Below, piece after piece: positions 1 through 7,208 of a DNA stretch of 20,602 nucleotides. A model generated the notes under the pieces. It worked only from the letters and a program-made list of their open reading frames with translations. It ran no database searches and was not told the DNA's origin. A program made the translations under genes and the position numbers. Source of the stretch: Candidatus Krumholzibacteriota bacterium (lineage in GTDB: Bacteria; Krumholzibacteriota; Krumholzibacteriia; Krumholzibacteriales; Krumholzibacteriaceae); contig DAOVFR010000014.1 of the NCBI GenBank assembly GCA_030672805.1, positions 1-20,602 of the forward strand, read 5' to 3'. Position 1 is the stretch's first letter. Every line of letters begins with the position of its first letter.

Positions 1-557
1 ATCTCTTCCGGCACCGCGGTGGTGTCCGCCCCTGCGTCTTCACCGGGAACGTCCTCCACATCCTCTCGGTCCCTCCTGAAGACTGCGTCGAGCTTGTTGA
101 GAACGAGGCGCAGCTCATCCTGCTGGCGGACCAACTTCCACTCGAGCATCGCCGTCTGTCCGACAAGGCGCTTAGCCCGTTCCGCGTCACTGAGTCCAGG
201 CAGCTGGACGATGATACGCTTGTTCCCTTCCCGCTGTATGGAGGGTTCCGATACGCCGAATTCGTCAATACGGTTACGGATCTTCTCGAGTGCCCTGTCG
301 ACGACGTCACGCTTCTCGTCGTCCTTGAGCTTGGAATCGTCCACCTCGAGAACGAGGTGCATTCCGCCGCTGAGATCCAGCCCGAGCCTGATTGCGCTGC
401 TGACGATCTTGTCGAGCTCCTCCGGCTCCTCTACCTCGAGCCTCGTTCTCTCCTCGGGGCTCATCCGGTACAACCTGAACGTGGGATAGAGGAACCACAG
501 CGATCCCAGAAAAACCAACAGCACAATGACTATCTTGATTCTCAGTCCTTTATTCAC
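1..557 (-). CDS. secD: Protein translocase subunit SecD, N-terminal part (runs off the window)
   Basis: SecD is the inner-membrane partner of SecF; together they use the proton gradient to help SecYEG-SecA complete export. 185 codons are visible. An N-terminal membrane segment (about residues 6-26) is followed by the SecD hallmark GLDLSGGMHLVLEVD (about 59-73), then IRNRIDEFGVSEPSIQ and IIVQLPGL (about 93-122) of the periplasmic P1 domain. The rest of P1 and the five C-terminal membrane segments lie outside the window. The start is a GTG at 557, chosen because GAGGA lies just upstream and the membrane segment begins five codons in; no ATG start fits. No yajC lies upstream here: the next gene is divergent. 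A promoter is visible at 685-712. Identification is firm; the exact start is moderately sure. Confidence 0.93.
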   Translation of the reverse strand, partial: MNKGLRIKIVIVLLVFLGSLWFLYPTFRLYRMSPEERTRLEVEEPEELDKIVSSAIRLGLDLSGGMHLVLEVDDSKLKDDEKRDVVDRALEKIRNRIDEFGVSEPSIQREGNKRIIVQLPGLSDAERAKRLVGQTAMLEWKLVRQQDELRLVLNKLDAVFRRDREDVEDVPGEDAGADTTAVPEE

Positions 558-684
558 GCTTCCTCACTTTTTCTTCACTTACCACTCTATCAAGGGCTCA
601 CTCTTTCCCATGCACATCATCAGAATATATTAATTGGGGCAGCCGGAACAGGGCAACCCCGCTTATCATCCGCAGGAACTGTAA

Positions 685-712
685 ATTATAACAATCATTC
701 TATTTCAGTCAA
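685..712 (-). promoter_or_regulatory. sigma70-type promoter for secD
   Basis: Reading the minus strand, TTGACT (707-712) is followed after 16 bases by a perfect TATAAT (685-690). The predicted transcript would start near 678 and carry a leader of about 120 bases before the GTG of secD. Seen by eye; not tested. Confidence 0.6.
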
Positions 713-816
713 ATGGAAAATTCCCGCCGGGCTCACCCATGGTGTTCCTTCCATTGCAGGCAACCACCCGTAAAACACTCCCGCCACCGCGGACGGCCCA
801 CGCTCCGATTCGTCAC

Positions 817-845
817 TTGAATAAAATGAGCACATCTACTGTAAT
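817..845 (+). promoter_or_regulatory. Weak promoter candidate for the alpha/beta hydrolase gene
   Basis: TTGAAT (817-822) and TGTAAT (840-845) are separated by 17 bases, about 100 bases upstream of the ATG at 943. The -10 box lacks the important second-position A, so this is only a candidate. Confidence 0.3.
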
Positions 846-942
846 CCCGGTAGAAGCCAGAACGGGGCAAGCACGAGGAGGCATCCCACAGCAGCATGCT
901 CGGCAACATCTTCGATTTCTCCACTGACCAGGGAGCACTGTC

Positions 943-2316
943 ATGCGAATAAAACTCATCTTTATCGTTTCGATCGCCGGCCTGCTTCTCCTCGCTTCCC
1001 TTCCCGGACCGGGGGACGCGGAGCAAGCCGGCACACACGATATCAGGAACCTCGCGAACGAATTTGTGAGTTCCCTCGAGAAGGGGAATTACACTCAGGC
1101 CGCCGCCCTGTTCGATGCGACGATGAAGGGCGCAATGCCGCCTGCAAATCTCGAAGAGGCATGGGGGGCGCTCGTGGCCCGTAACGGCCCGCTGCTGAGA
1201 AAGGCCGGCGTGCGCACCGAGCGGTGGCAGCAGTATGACCTTGTCTTCGTACGTTGTGAATTCGAGCGTTCCGCCCTCGATATCAAGGTTGTCTTCGACG
1301 GAGCGCAGCAGATCAGCGGTCTCTGGTTCGTACCAAGCCTGTCGGCGGATGAGTACAGCAAGCAAACCGGCACAATAAAGGAAAATACATCTCACGAGCA
1401 CTTTACAGAGAGGGATGTCATCGTCGGCTCGGGAGAATTGGCGCTTCCCGGGACGCTTACGCTCCCCCTCCGCGGCGGCCCGTTCCCCGCGGCCGTGCTC
1501 GTTCACGGCTCCGGCCCGAACGACCGTGATGAAACGATCGGGCCCAACAAGCCGTTTCGCGACATCGCGTGGGGACTCGCCGAACGCGGTATTGCTGTCC
1601 TCCGGTACGAGAAGCGGACGAAGGAGCACGGCGGAAAGCTCGGTCCGTTTATCGACGGGCTGACGGTGCAGGAAGAGACAATAGACGACGTCCTCTCGGC
1701 CGTATCCCTTCTCCGCCGGACCGAGCGTGTCGACGCGGAGGGGATCTTCGTGATCGGCCACAGCCTCGGTGGCATGCTCGTACCGCGGATCGGAGTCCAG
1801 GACCCCGGTATCGCCGGCTTCGTCATCATGGCAGGCGCAACGAGGCCCCTCGAGGATATGATCGTCGAGCAGGTAACGTATATTTACGGCATCGACGGAG
1901 CGATATCCGAAACGGAACGTGCTTACATCGCGCTTTTGAAGGCACAGGCATCCGCCGTCAAGGACCCGGGACTCTCCGCAGATACACCACCGGGGAATCT
2001 TCCTCCGGGCACACGTGCCGCATACTGGCTCGACCTCAGGGGATACAGGCCCCACGTGGAGGCAAACAGGCTTTCACGGCCGATTCTCATCCTTCAGGGC
2101 GGCAGGGATTACCAGGTAACGAAAGAGGACTTCGGGAAATGGAAGGAAGCGCTTTCCCGGAAAGGGAATGTCGAGTTCAGACTCTATCCGGCGCTGAACC
2201 ACCTCTTCATAAGCGGCAAAGGACCCTGCACCCCCGAAGAATACTCACGGCCCGGGCAGGTGGAGAGCGCCGTCATCGATGATATTTCGGCCTGGATCGT
2301 TAACCGCCGGCAGTGA
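943..2316 (+). CDS. Exported alpha/beta hydrolase with N-terminal DUF3887-like domain
   Basis: 457 residues. A signal peptide (about 1-26, MRIKLIFIVSIAGLLLLAS) predicts export. Residues about 32-130 (LANEFVSSLEKGNYTQAAALFD onward) look like the DUF3887 domain that precedes many bacterial serine hydrolases. The hydrolase core follows: oxyanion-region VHGSGPNDRDE (about 187-197), nucleophile elbow GHSLGGM with Ser274, acid GGRDYQ with Asp389, and LNHLF with His420, so a full Ser-Asp-His triad is visible. The substrate is not evident; relatives are esterases or S33-type peptidases. AGGGAG seven bases before the ATG supports the start. The last 17 bases overlap the end of the convergent histidine kinase gene, so no terminator fits between them. 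Family firm, substrate unknown. Confidence 0.9.
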   Translation: MRIKLIFIVSIAGLLLLASLPGPGDAEQAGTHDIRNLANEFVSSLEKGNYTQAAALFDATMKGAMPPANLEEAWGALVARNGPLLRKAGVRTERWQQYDLVFVRCEFERSALDIKVVFDGAQQISGLWFVPSLSADEYSKQTGTIKENTSHEHFTERDVIVGSGELALPGTLTLPLRGGPFPAAVLVHGSGPNDRDETIGPNKPFRDIAWGLAERGIAVLRYEKRTKEHGGKLGPFIDGLTVQEETIDDVLSAVSLLRRTERVDAEGIFVIGHSLGGMLVPRIGVQDPGIAGFVIMAGATRPLEDMIVEQVTYIYGIDGAISETERAYIALLKAQASAVKDPGLSADTPPGNLPPGTRAAYWLDLRGYRPHVEANRLSRPILILQGGRDYQVTKEDFGKWKEALSRKGNVEFRLYPALNHLFISGKGPCTPEEYSRPGQVESAVIDDISAWIVNRRQ

Positions 2317-4504
2317 ACGACCCGGGCCCCGGGGCTTCTTCCGTCACGCTGCCCGAAGGCTCCTCGAGCGGCAGGTATATCTTGAGGATCGTTCCCTCGC
2401 CCTCCTCGCTGTGCACCTGCGCGAACCCTCCATGGTTCTTCACGATCCCGTAGACCATTGGAAGCCCCATGCCGCTCCACTCACCCTTGTTCCGCGTCGT
2501 GAAGAAAGGCTCGAAGATCCGTTCCTGGATATCCTTCGGGATACCGTGCCCGCCGTCCATGACCGATATCACCACGTAGCTGCCCGGTGCGGCTTCGGGA
2601 TGCGTCTCGCAATATTTCTTGTCGAACACAACCACACCGGATTCGAACGTGATCTCTCCCCCGTCCGGCATTGCGTCCCGCGCGTTGAGCGCGAGGTTCA
2701 GCACGACATGCTCAAGCTGGTTCGGGTCGCCGAAGGAAATGAGGGGATCCTTCGAGAGCCGTTTCGTGATCCTGATATTCTCGTTGATCGCACGTTCGAG
2801 GATCTCGGTGACACCGAGTATCACATTATTCACATTCACCGGTACCGTCTGATACTTCCCCAACCGTGCGAAACCGAGAAGCTTCATCGTGAGCTGGGAT
2901 GCACGCTCGGCGGCGCGCTCTATGACATCCGCCGCCTTCTCGACCTGCTCCCCGGTGACAAGGTTCATCTTGAGCATGTTCGCGTACCCCAGTATCCCGG
3001 TGAGCAGATTGTTAAAATCGTGGGCCACGCCCCCCGCGAGCGTCTCTATCGCATCCATCTTCTGCATCTGCCTGATCTGCCGCTCGGCCTCGGCACGTTT
3101 CGTTACGTCGATCGCGATCACCTGTATCGCGACCGGCTTTTCCTTGATCCCGAGCAGTGACGGGTATACTTCGAGCAGCCGCGGTTCCGTCTCGCCGGCA
3201 GGTGTTATCGTCATCTCGAACGGTCCAACCTTCTCACCGCGGGTCAGTCTGAAATATATCCCATCAAGGCGCGGCGTCTGCTTACGTGTCGTCTCGAAAT
3301 CGGTAAATTCCCTGCCGATTACCTCCTCACGCTTCAGACCGATGATTGCCAGCCCCGCCTCGTTCATATTGAGTATCTTCCCATCCAGATCCACGATAGC
3401 GGTCACCGCGGGCGAGAACTCGAAGAGCGCCCGGTACCGTTCCTCGTTCCCTCTCAGCGCCTCCTCGATGCGCTTCCGGTCCTCGATCTCACTGACCAGG
3501 TCCCTGTTCTTCATTCTCAGCTCCCTGGTCCTTTCGCGTACCCTCCCGCGGAGGAACAATGCGGATGCGATGAGAACGGCCACGACAACCGCGCCGAAGA
3601 CGCCATATGGGATCAACCACCGCGGCAGCCCCCTGTCAGTACCGATCCTCCAGTGATCGAGTGCTTTCTGGAGGAAGGATCCCTCGGTGTTCTTGAGCTC
3701 GCGAATATACCTGTCGAGCGTTGGAAGAACCTCGTCTCCCTCTCCCTTTCTTGTGGCAAAGAAAATCCCGACAGGACCGAACACGATCGACGTCCTCTTG
3801 AGACCGTACTCAAGGCCATGCATCTCGCTGAAGAACCAGCTCACGACGCCGGCATCCGCCCTTTCCTCCCTGACCAGGGCCATAACCTCGCCGTAGTTAT
3901 TCGCCTCGATAAATTCCGGGTTCAGATTTAATTTATATGTACGATACTTCAGCCTGTCGTAATACACGTCGCCACGAACCACCGCCACCCGCTTACCGTC
4001 CAGATCGCGGATCGACGCGAGGCCCCCATCCTTGTGTGAATATACCACCGTCCACGAGATTAGCAGGCGCTCCCTGTTGAGATCGAAGTTCTTTCTTCTT
4101 CTTCTGGACGCCTCGGCTCCGACTAACAGATCCACCGCACCTTTCTGTATGTCCTCTTCAAGCTCAGTGACAGTTCCGGGGATATACTCGAGCTCCCACC
4201 CTTCCCGCTCCGCGACATATTCGAGTACATCGATACATATTCCGCCGACATTTCGAGCCCCTTCGTGAAAAACGAGCGGCCTGTTCTGATACACGCCGAC
4301 TCGCAGCTTCCTGCCGTCGGCCCTGGAATCTGCATGAGAAAGGAGAACCGTAACGGCGATGAAGAAGGCCATGATGCATCGAAGCAATCCCTTCGATGAC
4401 GGATTGCATACATGGGAGGGAAAGTGAACGAATGAGCGACCGGCCGTCTCAGCCGCCCACCTCGTTTTTTTAAGGCTCATTCCCGGCGGGCAAATGTAAC
4501 ACAT
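2300..4504 (-). CDS. Orphan sensor histidine kinase with periplasmic solute-binding (SBP_bac_3-like) domain and PAS
   Basis: 734 residues from the first ATG. Order: signal/membrane segment (about 43-58); periplasmic amino-acid-binding-type domain (about 66-290: KLRVGVYQNRPLVF, LVGAEASRRR); TM segment (about 298-318); coiled linker; PAS (about 350-470); HisKA with LAGGVAHDFNNLL and phospho-acceptor His495; ATPase with N box NLALNARDAMPDGG (603-616), G1 DGGHGIP (650-656, where DTGxG is usual), F box FEPFFTT and G2 GMGLPMV. No receiver domain and no response regulator gene nearby, so its partner is elsewhere. The start is uncertain: neither ATG 4504 nor ATG 4480 has a good ribosome site, and ATG 4372 has GAAGGGA rather far upstream. 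A promoter overlapped by a palindrome lies at 4538-4576. Probably senses a small solute by venus-flytrap binding. Confidence 0.92.
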   Translation of the reverse strand: MCYICPPGMSLKKTRWAAETAGRSFVHFPSHVCNPSSKGLLRCIMAFFIAVTVLLSHADSRADGRKLRVGVYQNRPLVFHEGARNVGGICIDVLEYVAEREGWELEYIPGTVTELEEDIQKGAVDLLVGAEASRRRRKNFDLNRERLLISWTVVYSHKDGGLASIRDLDGKRVAVVRGDVYYDRLKYRTYKLNLNPEFIEANNYGEVMALVREERADAGVVSWFFSEMHGLEYGLKRTSIVFGPVGIFFATRKGEGDEVLPTLDRYIRELKNTEGSFLQKALDHWRIGTDRGLPRWLIPYGVFGAVVVAVLIASALFLRGRVRERTRELRMKNRDLVSEIEDRKRIEEALRGNEERYRALFEFSPAVTAIVDLDGKILNMNEAGLAIIGLKREEVIGREFTDFETTRKQTPRLDGIYFRLTRGEKVGPFEMTITPAGETEPRLLEVYPSLLGIKEKPVAIQVIAIDVTKRAEAERQIRQMQKMDAIETLAGGVAHDFNNLLTGILGYANMLKMNLVTGEQVEKAADVIERAAERASQLTMKLLGFARLGKYQTVPVNVNNVILGVTEILERAINENIRITKRLSKDPLISFGDPNQLEHVVLNLALNARDAMPDGGEITFESGVVVFDKKYCETHPEAAPGSYVVISVMDGGHGIPKDIQERIFEPFFTTRNKGEWSGMGLPMVYGIVKNHGGFAQVHSEEGEGTILKIYLPLEEPSGSVTEEAPGPGSFTAGG

Positions 4505-4537
4505 AGTAGTAACCGAAGCTGCAGCACCTTTAATAAA

Positions 4538-4553
4538 GTAAACGGGAGTTTAC
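4538..4553. promoter_or_regulatory. Perfect 16-base palindrome over the kinase -10 box (operator candidate)
   Basis: GTAAAC-GGGA-GTTTAC: two perfect 6-base arms with a 4-base centre, covering the predicted -10 box of the histidine kinase promoter. The position would suit a repressor or autoregulator site. It could also be chance. Confidence 0.4.
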
Positions 4554-4576
4554 GCCAGGTAAAATATGGTTGTCAA
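4547..4576 (-). promoter_or_regulatory. Promoter of the histidine kinase gene
   Basis: On the minus strand a perfect TTGACA (4571-4576) is followed after 18 bases by TAAACT (4547-4552). It lies 43 bases upstream of the first possible ATG. The -10 box lies within a perfect palindrome (4538-4553). Confidence 0.5.
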
Positions 4577-4837
4577 GTTCATGTTTAGTGGAAATTACCC
4601 ACATTCCGAATTACTCAAGCCGGTATTTCGAATCGCCGACTCCGGGGCCGTGCTTGCGAAATCGTTCTCGCGGAATCCTTTTGCCGTCCACCCCCGACCG
4701 CCCTGCCACGCCGCGGAGATCCTCGGCGATATCCTCTGACGATTTACACTGCAACCCCGGTACCGCTTATCCGTATGTAAATATAGAATTCACGCACAGG
4801 CATACCCAGACCGCTGGAAGCACACGGAAAGGCAATC

Positions 4838-6271
4838 ATGAAGGCGAAGATTCCCATCGTGTTACTGCTCTCCATGTTCATCCCCATCACGGTCCTCACT
4901 GCCGGTGGAAGCGCCGTGGCTTCCGGGCGGTCGAGGCGAGATTCACGAAGCCTCGACATCGCGATAGGCGGCTGCGGCATCAGTCTCGGCAACTCGAAGC
5001 GCTTCAAAGGGCTTCGCCTGAACATGCGGGACAACGACGTCGAGGAAGTGATCGGCATCAACCTCACCTTCTGGAAACCGGGCGAAAACCCCGACGCAAT
5101 CATCCAGGGTATCTCCGTGGGACTCGCCGCGCCGTCCGGCGGAGAGCTCTGCGGCATCATGGTCGGCGGCGGTGCCGTTATCGCTGAATGGCAGCTCTCG
5201 GGCCTGGCCCTCGGCGGGCTCGCCGTCGTGAGCGGCGGAGATGCTTTCGGCATCGGGATAGCAGGTCTCGCAAACGTCACCGGGGACAGCCAGACGGGGA
5301 TCTCTGTCGGCGGACTCGCCAACATCTCCGGCGGCGATGTTTCCGGTTTCGCCATTGGAGGCCTTGCAAACGTCACCGGGGGGGATTTTCACGGATTCTC
5401 GATCGGTGGCCTGGCAAACGTGATCGATGGATCGTCGCGGGGATTCACATTCGGCGGCCTGGCAAACGTGATCGATGGATCCTTCCATGGCATCTCTATA
5501 GGCGGGCTCGCCAACGTCACTGGCGACCTTCATGGGCTCTCGATCGGCGGTCTCTCGAACGTAATCAACGGCAATTCACTGGGCATCGCTTTAGGCGGAC
5601 TCGCCACGGTCCAGAACGGCCATCTCGACGGCATCTCCGCGAGCGGGCTGGCAATGGTTATCAACGGCGACATCTCCGGCGCCTCGATCAGCGGTCTCGC
5701 CTCCGTCGTCAATGGAGACCTCTCCGGCATCGGCATCAGCGGGCTTGCAACGGTTGTGAACGGCTCAATGTCGGGCCTGCACCTCTCCGGATGCGCGACC
5801 GTCTGCACTGAAAGCATTTCCGGCATTACGATCAGCGGGGGCTCGATACAGGCCGAAGAAAACCTCAGCGGGATTTCGATCGGTCTGATCGGCTATCCCC
5901 GGCACGATTCGGACGATGAGGAACTGTGGTACTTCGGTGTGAACGCCGAAAACGCGAGATACATCACAATCCACGGCATTTTCGTCGGCATCGAGGAGAA
6001 GCTGGCAGGGCTCGCGGCCGGCGGAATCCGCGTCGGGGCCGGAGAGATACGGGGACTCGCCGCATCGGGTCTAGTCACCCACGCCCACGAGATACACGGG
6101 GCTTCGGTAAGCTTCTTCAATTACTACGATGAGATCCAGGTGGGTCTGAGCATCGGCGTGATCAACTTCGCCGAGGCGCTGAACGGTGTCCAGATCGGGC
6201 TGCTCAACATCGCGAACAACAATCCGGCGCCGTTCAGGATCCTGCCCCTCGTGAACGCCCACTTCGATTAG
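4838..6271 (+). CDS. Exported beta-solenoid repeat protein, LA_2272 surface-repeat-like
   Basis: 477 residues. A signal peptide (about 1-29) is followed by a short entry region. From about residue 126 to 332 come thirteen tandem repeats of 16 residues (one of 15), consensus [GS]GLAnVinGdxsGisI, which should wind as a short-coil beta-solenoid. A capping part follows with further GI/GL-rich strands. The C terminus VQIGLLNIANNN...LPLVNAHF (451-476) matches the ending I know from the LA_2272 surface-repeat family (inference from memory). The ATG at 4838 has GGAAAGG five bases upstream. No enzyme motifs; cell-envelope localisation is inferred. Adjacent repeats share a 26-base DNA identity at 5408 and 5456, showing recent duplication or conversion. 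Function unknown. Confidence 0.85.
   Translation: MKAKIPIVLLLSMFIPITVLTAGGSAVASGRSRRDSRSLDIAIGGCGISLGNSKRFKGLRLNMRDNDVEEVIGINLTFWKPGENPDAIIQGISVGLAAPSGGELCGIMVGGGAVIAEWQLSGLALGGLAVVSGGDAFGIGIAGLANVTGDSQTGISVGGLANISGGDVSGFAIGGLANVTGGDFHGFSIGGLANVIDGSSRGFTFGGLANVIDGSFHGISIGGLANVTGDLHGLSIGGLSNVINGNSLGIALGGLATVQNGHLDGISASGLAMVINGDISGASISGLASVVNGDLSGIGISGLATVVNGSMSGLHLSGCATVCTESISGITISGGSIQAEENLSGISIGLIGYPRHDSDDEELWYFGVNAENARYITIHGIFVGIEEKLAGLAAGGIRVGAGEIRGLAASGLVTHAHEIHGASVSFFNYYDEIQVGLSIGVINFAEALNGVQIGLLNIANNNPAPFRILPLVNAHFD
5213..5833 (+). repeat. Thirteen in-frame tandem repeats, 45-48 bases each
   Basis: This is the coding repeat array of the beta-solenoid gene: units of 48 bases (16 residues), one of 45. 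Most units have drifted at DNA level, but 5408-5433 and 5456-5481 are identical over 26 bases. Confidence 0.8.
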
Positions 6272-6289
6272 AAATACAAAGTATTTGCC

Positions 6290-6318
6290 TTGTCACAAGA
6301 AAAACTGTCCCCTAGAAT
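6290..6318 (+). promoter_or_regulatory. sigma70-type promoter for the metallophosphoesterase
   Basis: TTGTCA (6290-6295), a 17-base spacer, then TAGAAT (6313-6318): five of six matches in each box. The -35 box lies inside a small palindrome, CTTGT-C-ACAAG (6289-6299). Transcription would begin near 6325, about 34 bases before the ATG. Confidence 0.55.
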
Positions 6319-6358
6319 CAGTTCAGGAAAATTCACTTCTATTTGATTATATACGATA

Positions 6359-7204
6359 ATGACCAATTGCCTGTTTGTATCAGATCTGCATGGGGATATC
6401 GAGCGATACAAGAAGCTCTTCCGCATAATAGCCGCGGAGAAACCTGAAGCTGTCTTTCTGGGCGGCGATATTTTACCATCCGTCGGGAACCCAGCCTGCC
6501 CGGATTTCATCAAAGATTTTCTGGTCGAGCAACTGAATCTTCTGAACGACGAATTGAGCAATTCTTGCACGAGGGTGTTTGTCATACTGGGAAATGATGA
6601 CGGCCGGCACGAGGAGGCGGCCATCCAGCACGCCGCCTCACAAGGAGTATGGGAGTACATCCATGGCAAGAGGGAACGGTTCAAACAATGGCCGGTTTAC
6701 GGCTATTCCTACATCCCTCCCTCTCCCTTCCGGTTGAAGGATTGGGAGCGCTACGATGTTTCTCGTTTTATCGATCCCGGGTGTGTTTCCCCGGAAGAGG
6801 GAGTGCATTCCATCCCGGTTTCGAAAGATGCACTCAGATATTCGACAATACGAGAGGATCTTCAAATACTCGCCGGCAGCGACGATATGGAAAACGCCGT
6901 ATTTCTCTTTCACTCCCCTCCGTACAATACCAAACTGGACAGGGCGGCTCTCGATGGAAAGATGATCGATCATGTTCCTCTCGACGTGCATGTTGGCAGC
7001 ATTGCCGTACGCCGGTTCATAGAAACCCATCAACCACTGCTCACCCTTCACGGACATGTCCACGAATCGACACGGATTACCGGTTCCTGGAGGGATCGAA
7101 TCGGACGAACCCATTTATTCTCGGCTGCGCATGAGGGTCCCGAACTGGCTCTGGTTAGATTCGACCTGGAGGATCCTGGTTCCGCCACTCGCGAGTTGAT
7201 ATGA
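6359..7204 (+). CDS. Calcineurin-like metallophosphoesterase
   Basis: 281 residues, cytoplasmic (no signal peptide). All signature blocks of the two-metal phosphoesterase fold are present: VSDLHGD (Asp9, His11), LGGD (Asp37), GNDDGR (Asn79, Asp80), FHSPPY (His185) and LHGHVHES (His231, His233). The family hydrolyses phosphomonoesters, phosphodiesters or nucleotides; the substrate cannot be read from the sequence. No Shine-Dalgarno sequence is visible before the ATG although a good promoter lies 41 bases upstream, so initiation may be unusual or the SD weak. Its stop is only four bases from the end of the convergent ATP-grasp/nucleotidyltransferase gene. Family assignment firm. Confidence 0.92.
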   Translation: MTNCLFVSDLHGDIERYKKLFRIIAAEKPEAVFLGGDILPSVGNPACPDFIKDFLVEQLNLLNDELSNSCTRVFVILGNDDGRHEEAAIQHAASQGVWEYIHGKRERFKQWPVYGYSYIPPSPFRLKDWERYDVSRFIDPGCVSPEEGVHSIPVSKDALRYSTIREDLQILAGSDDMENAVFLFHSPPYNTKLDRAALDGKMIDHVPLDVHVGSIAVRRFIETHQPLLTLHGHVHESTRITGSWRDRIGRTHLFSAAHEGPELALVRFDLEDPGSATRELI

Positions 7205-7208
7205 ACCA

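Larger units (their letters stand above)
558..942. other. Divergent intergenic region between secD and the hydrolase
   Basis: This 385-base stretch has no gene I can support. It holds the secD promoter (685-712) and an imperfect GC-rich hairpin at 636-660 in the secD leader (GGGG...CCCC, about 8 of 9 pairs counting one G-T wobble, 7-base loop). It also holds a 23-codon open frame on the minus strand (598-669) without a clear ribosome site, and a weak plus-strand promoter candidate (817-845). The short open frames across 739-1034 look like chance. Confidence 0.5.
4505..4837. other. Divergent intergenic region between histidine kinase and beta-solenoid genes
   Basis: 333 bases without a supportable gene. 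The kinase-proximal part carries the promoter and palindrome (4538-4576). The rest, about 4590-4820, shows no repeat, RNA gene or strong plus-strand promoter. AT-rich sequence near 4774-4790 could hold the -10 of the beta-solenoid gene, but I see no matching -35. Confidence 0.45.

Noticed and set aside
733..2055. 440-codon open frame on the minus strand
   Set aside because: It lies antisense to the hydrolase with its full catalytic triad and signal peptide; the translation has no recognisable domain.
2279..3160. 293-codon plus-strand open frame overlapping the end of the hydrolase gene
   Set aside because: Shadow of the histidine kinase ATPase region; composition only, no motif.
4570..5187. 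205-codon plus-strand open frame starting in the intergenic region
   Set aside because: Overlaps the start of the beta-solenoid gene in another frame; Ser/Arg/His-rich with no ribosome site or domain.
4838..6271. CRISPR-like or minisatellite array
   Set aside because: The periodic repeats are coding, diverged at DNA level and match a solenoid protein, not spacer-separated identical repeats.
6272..6286. Terminator after the beta-solenoid gene (AAATAC-AAA-GTATTT)
   Set aside because: The stem is only six A/T-rich pairs with a three-base loop and no run of T; too weak to call.
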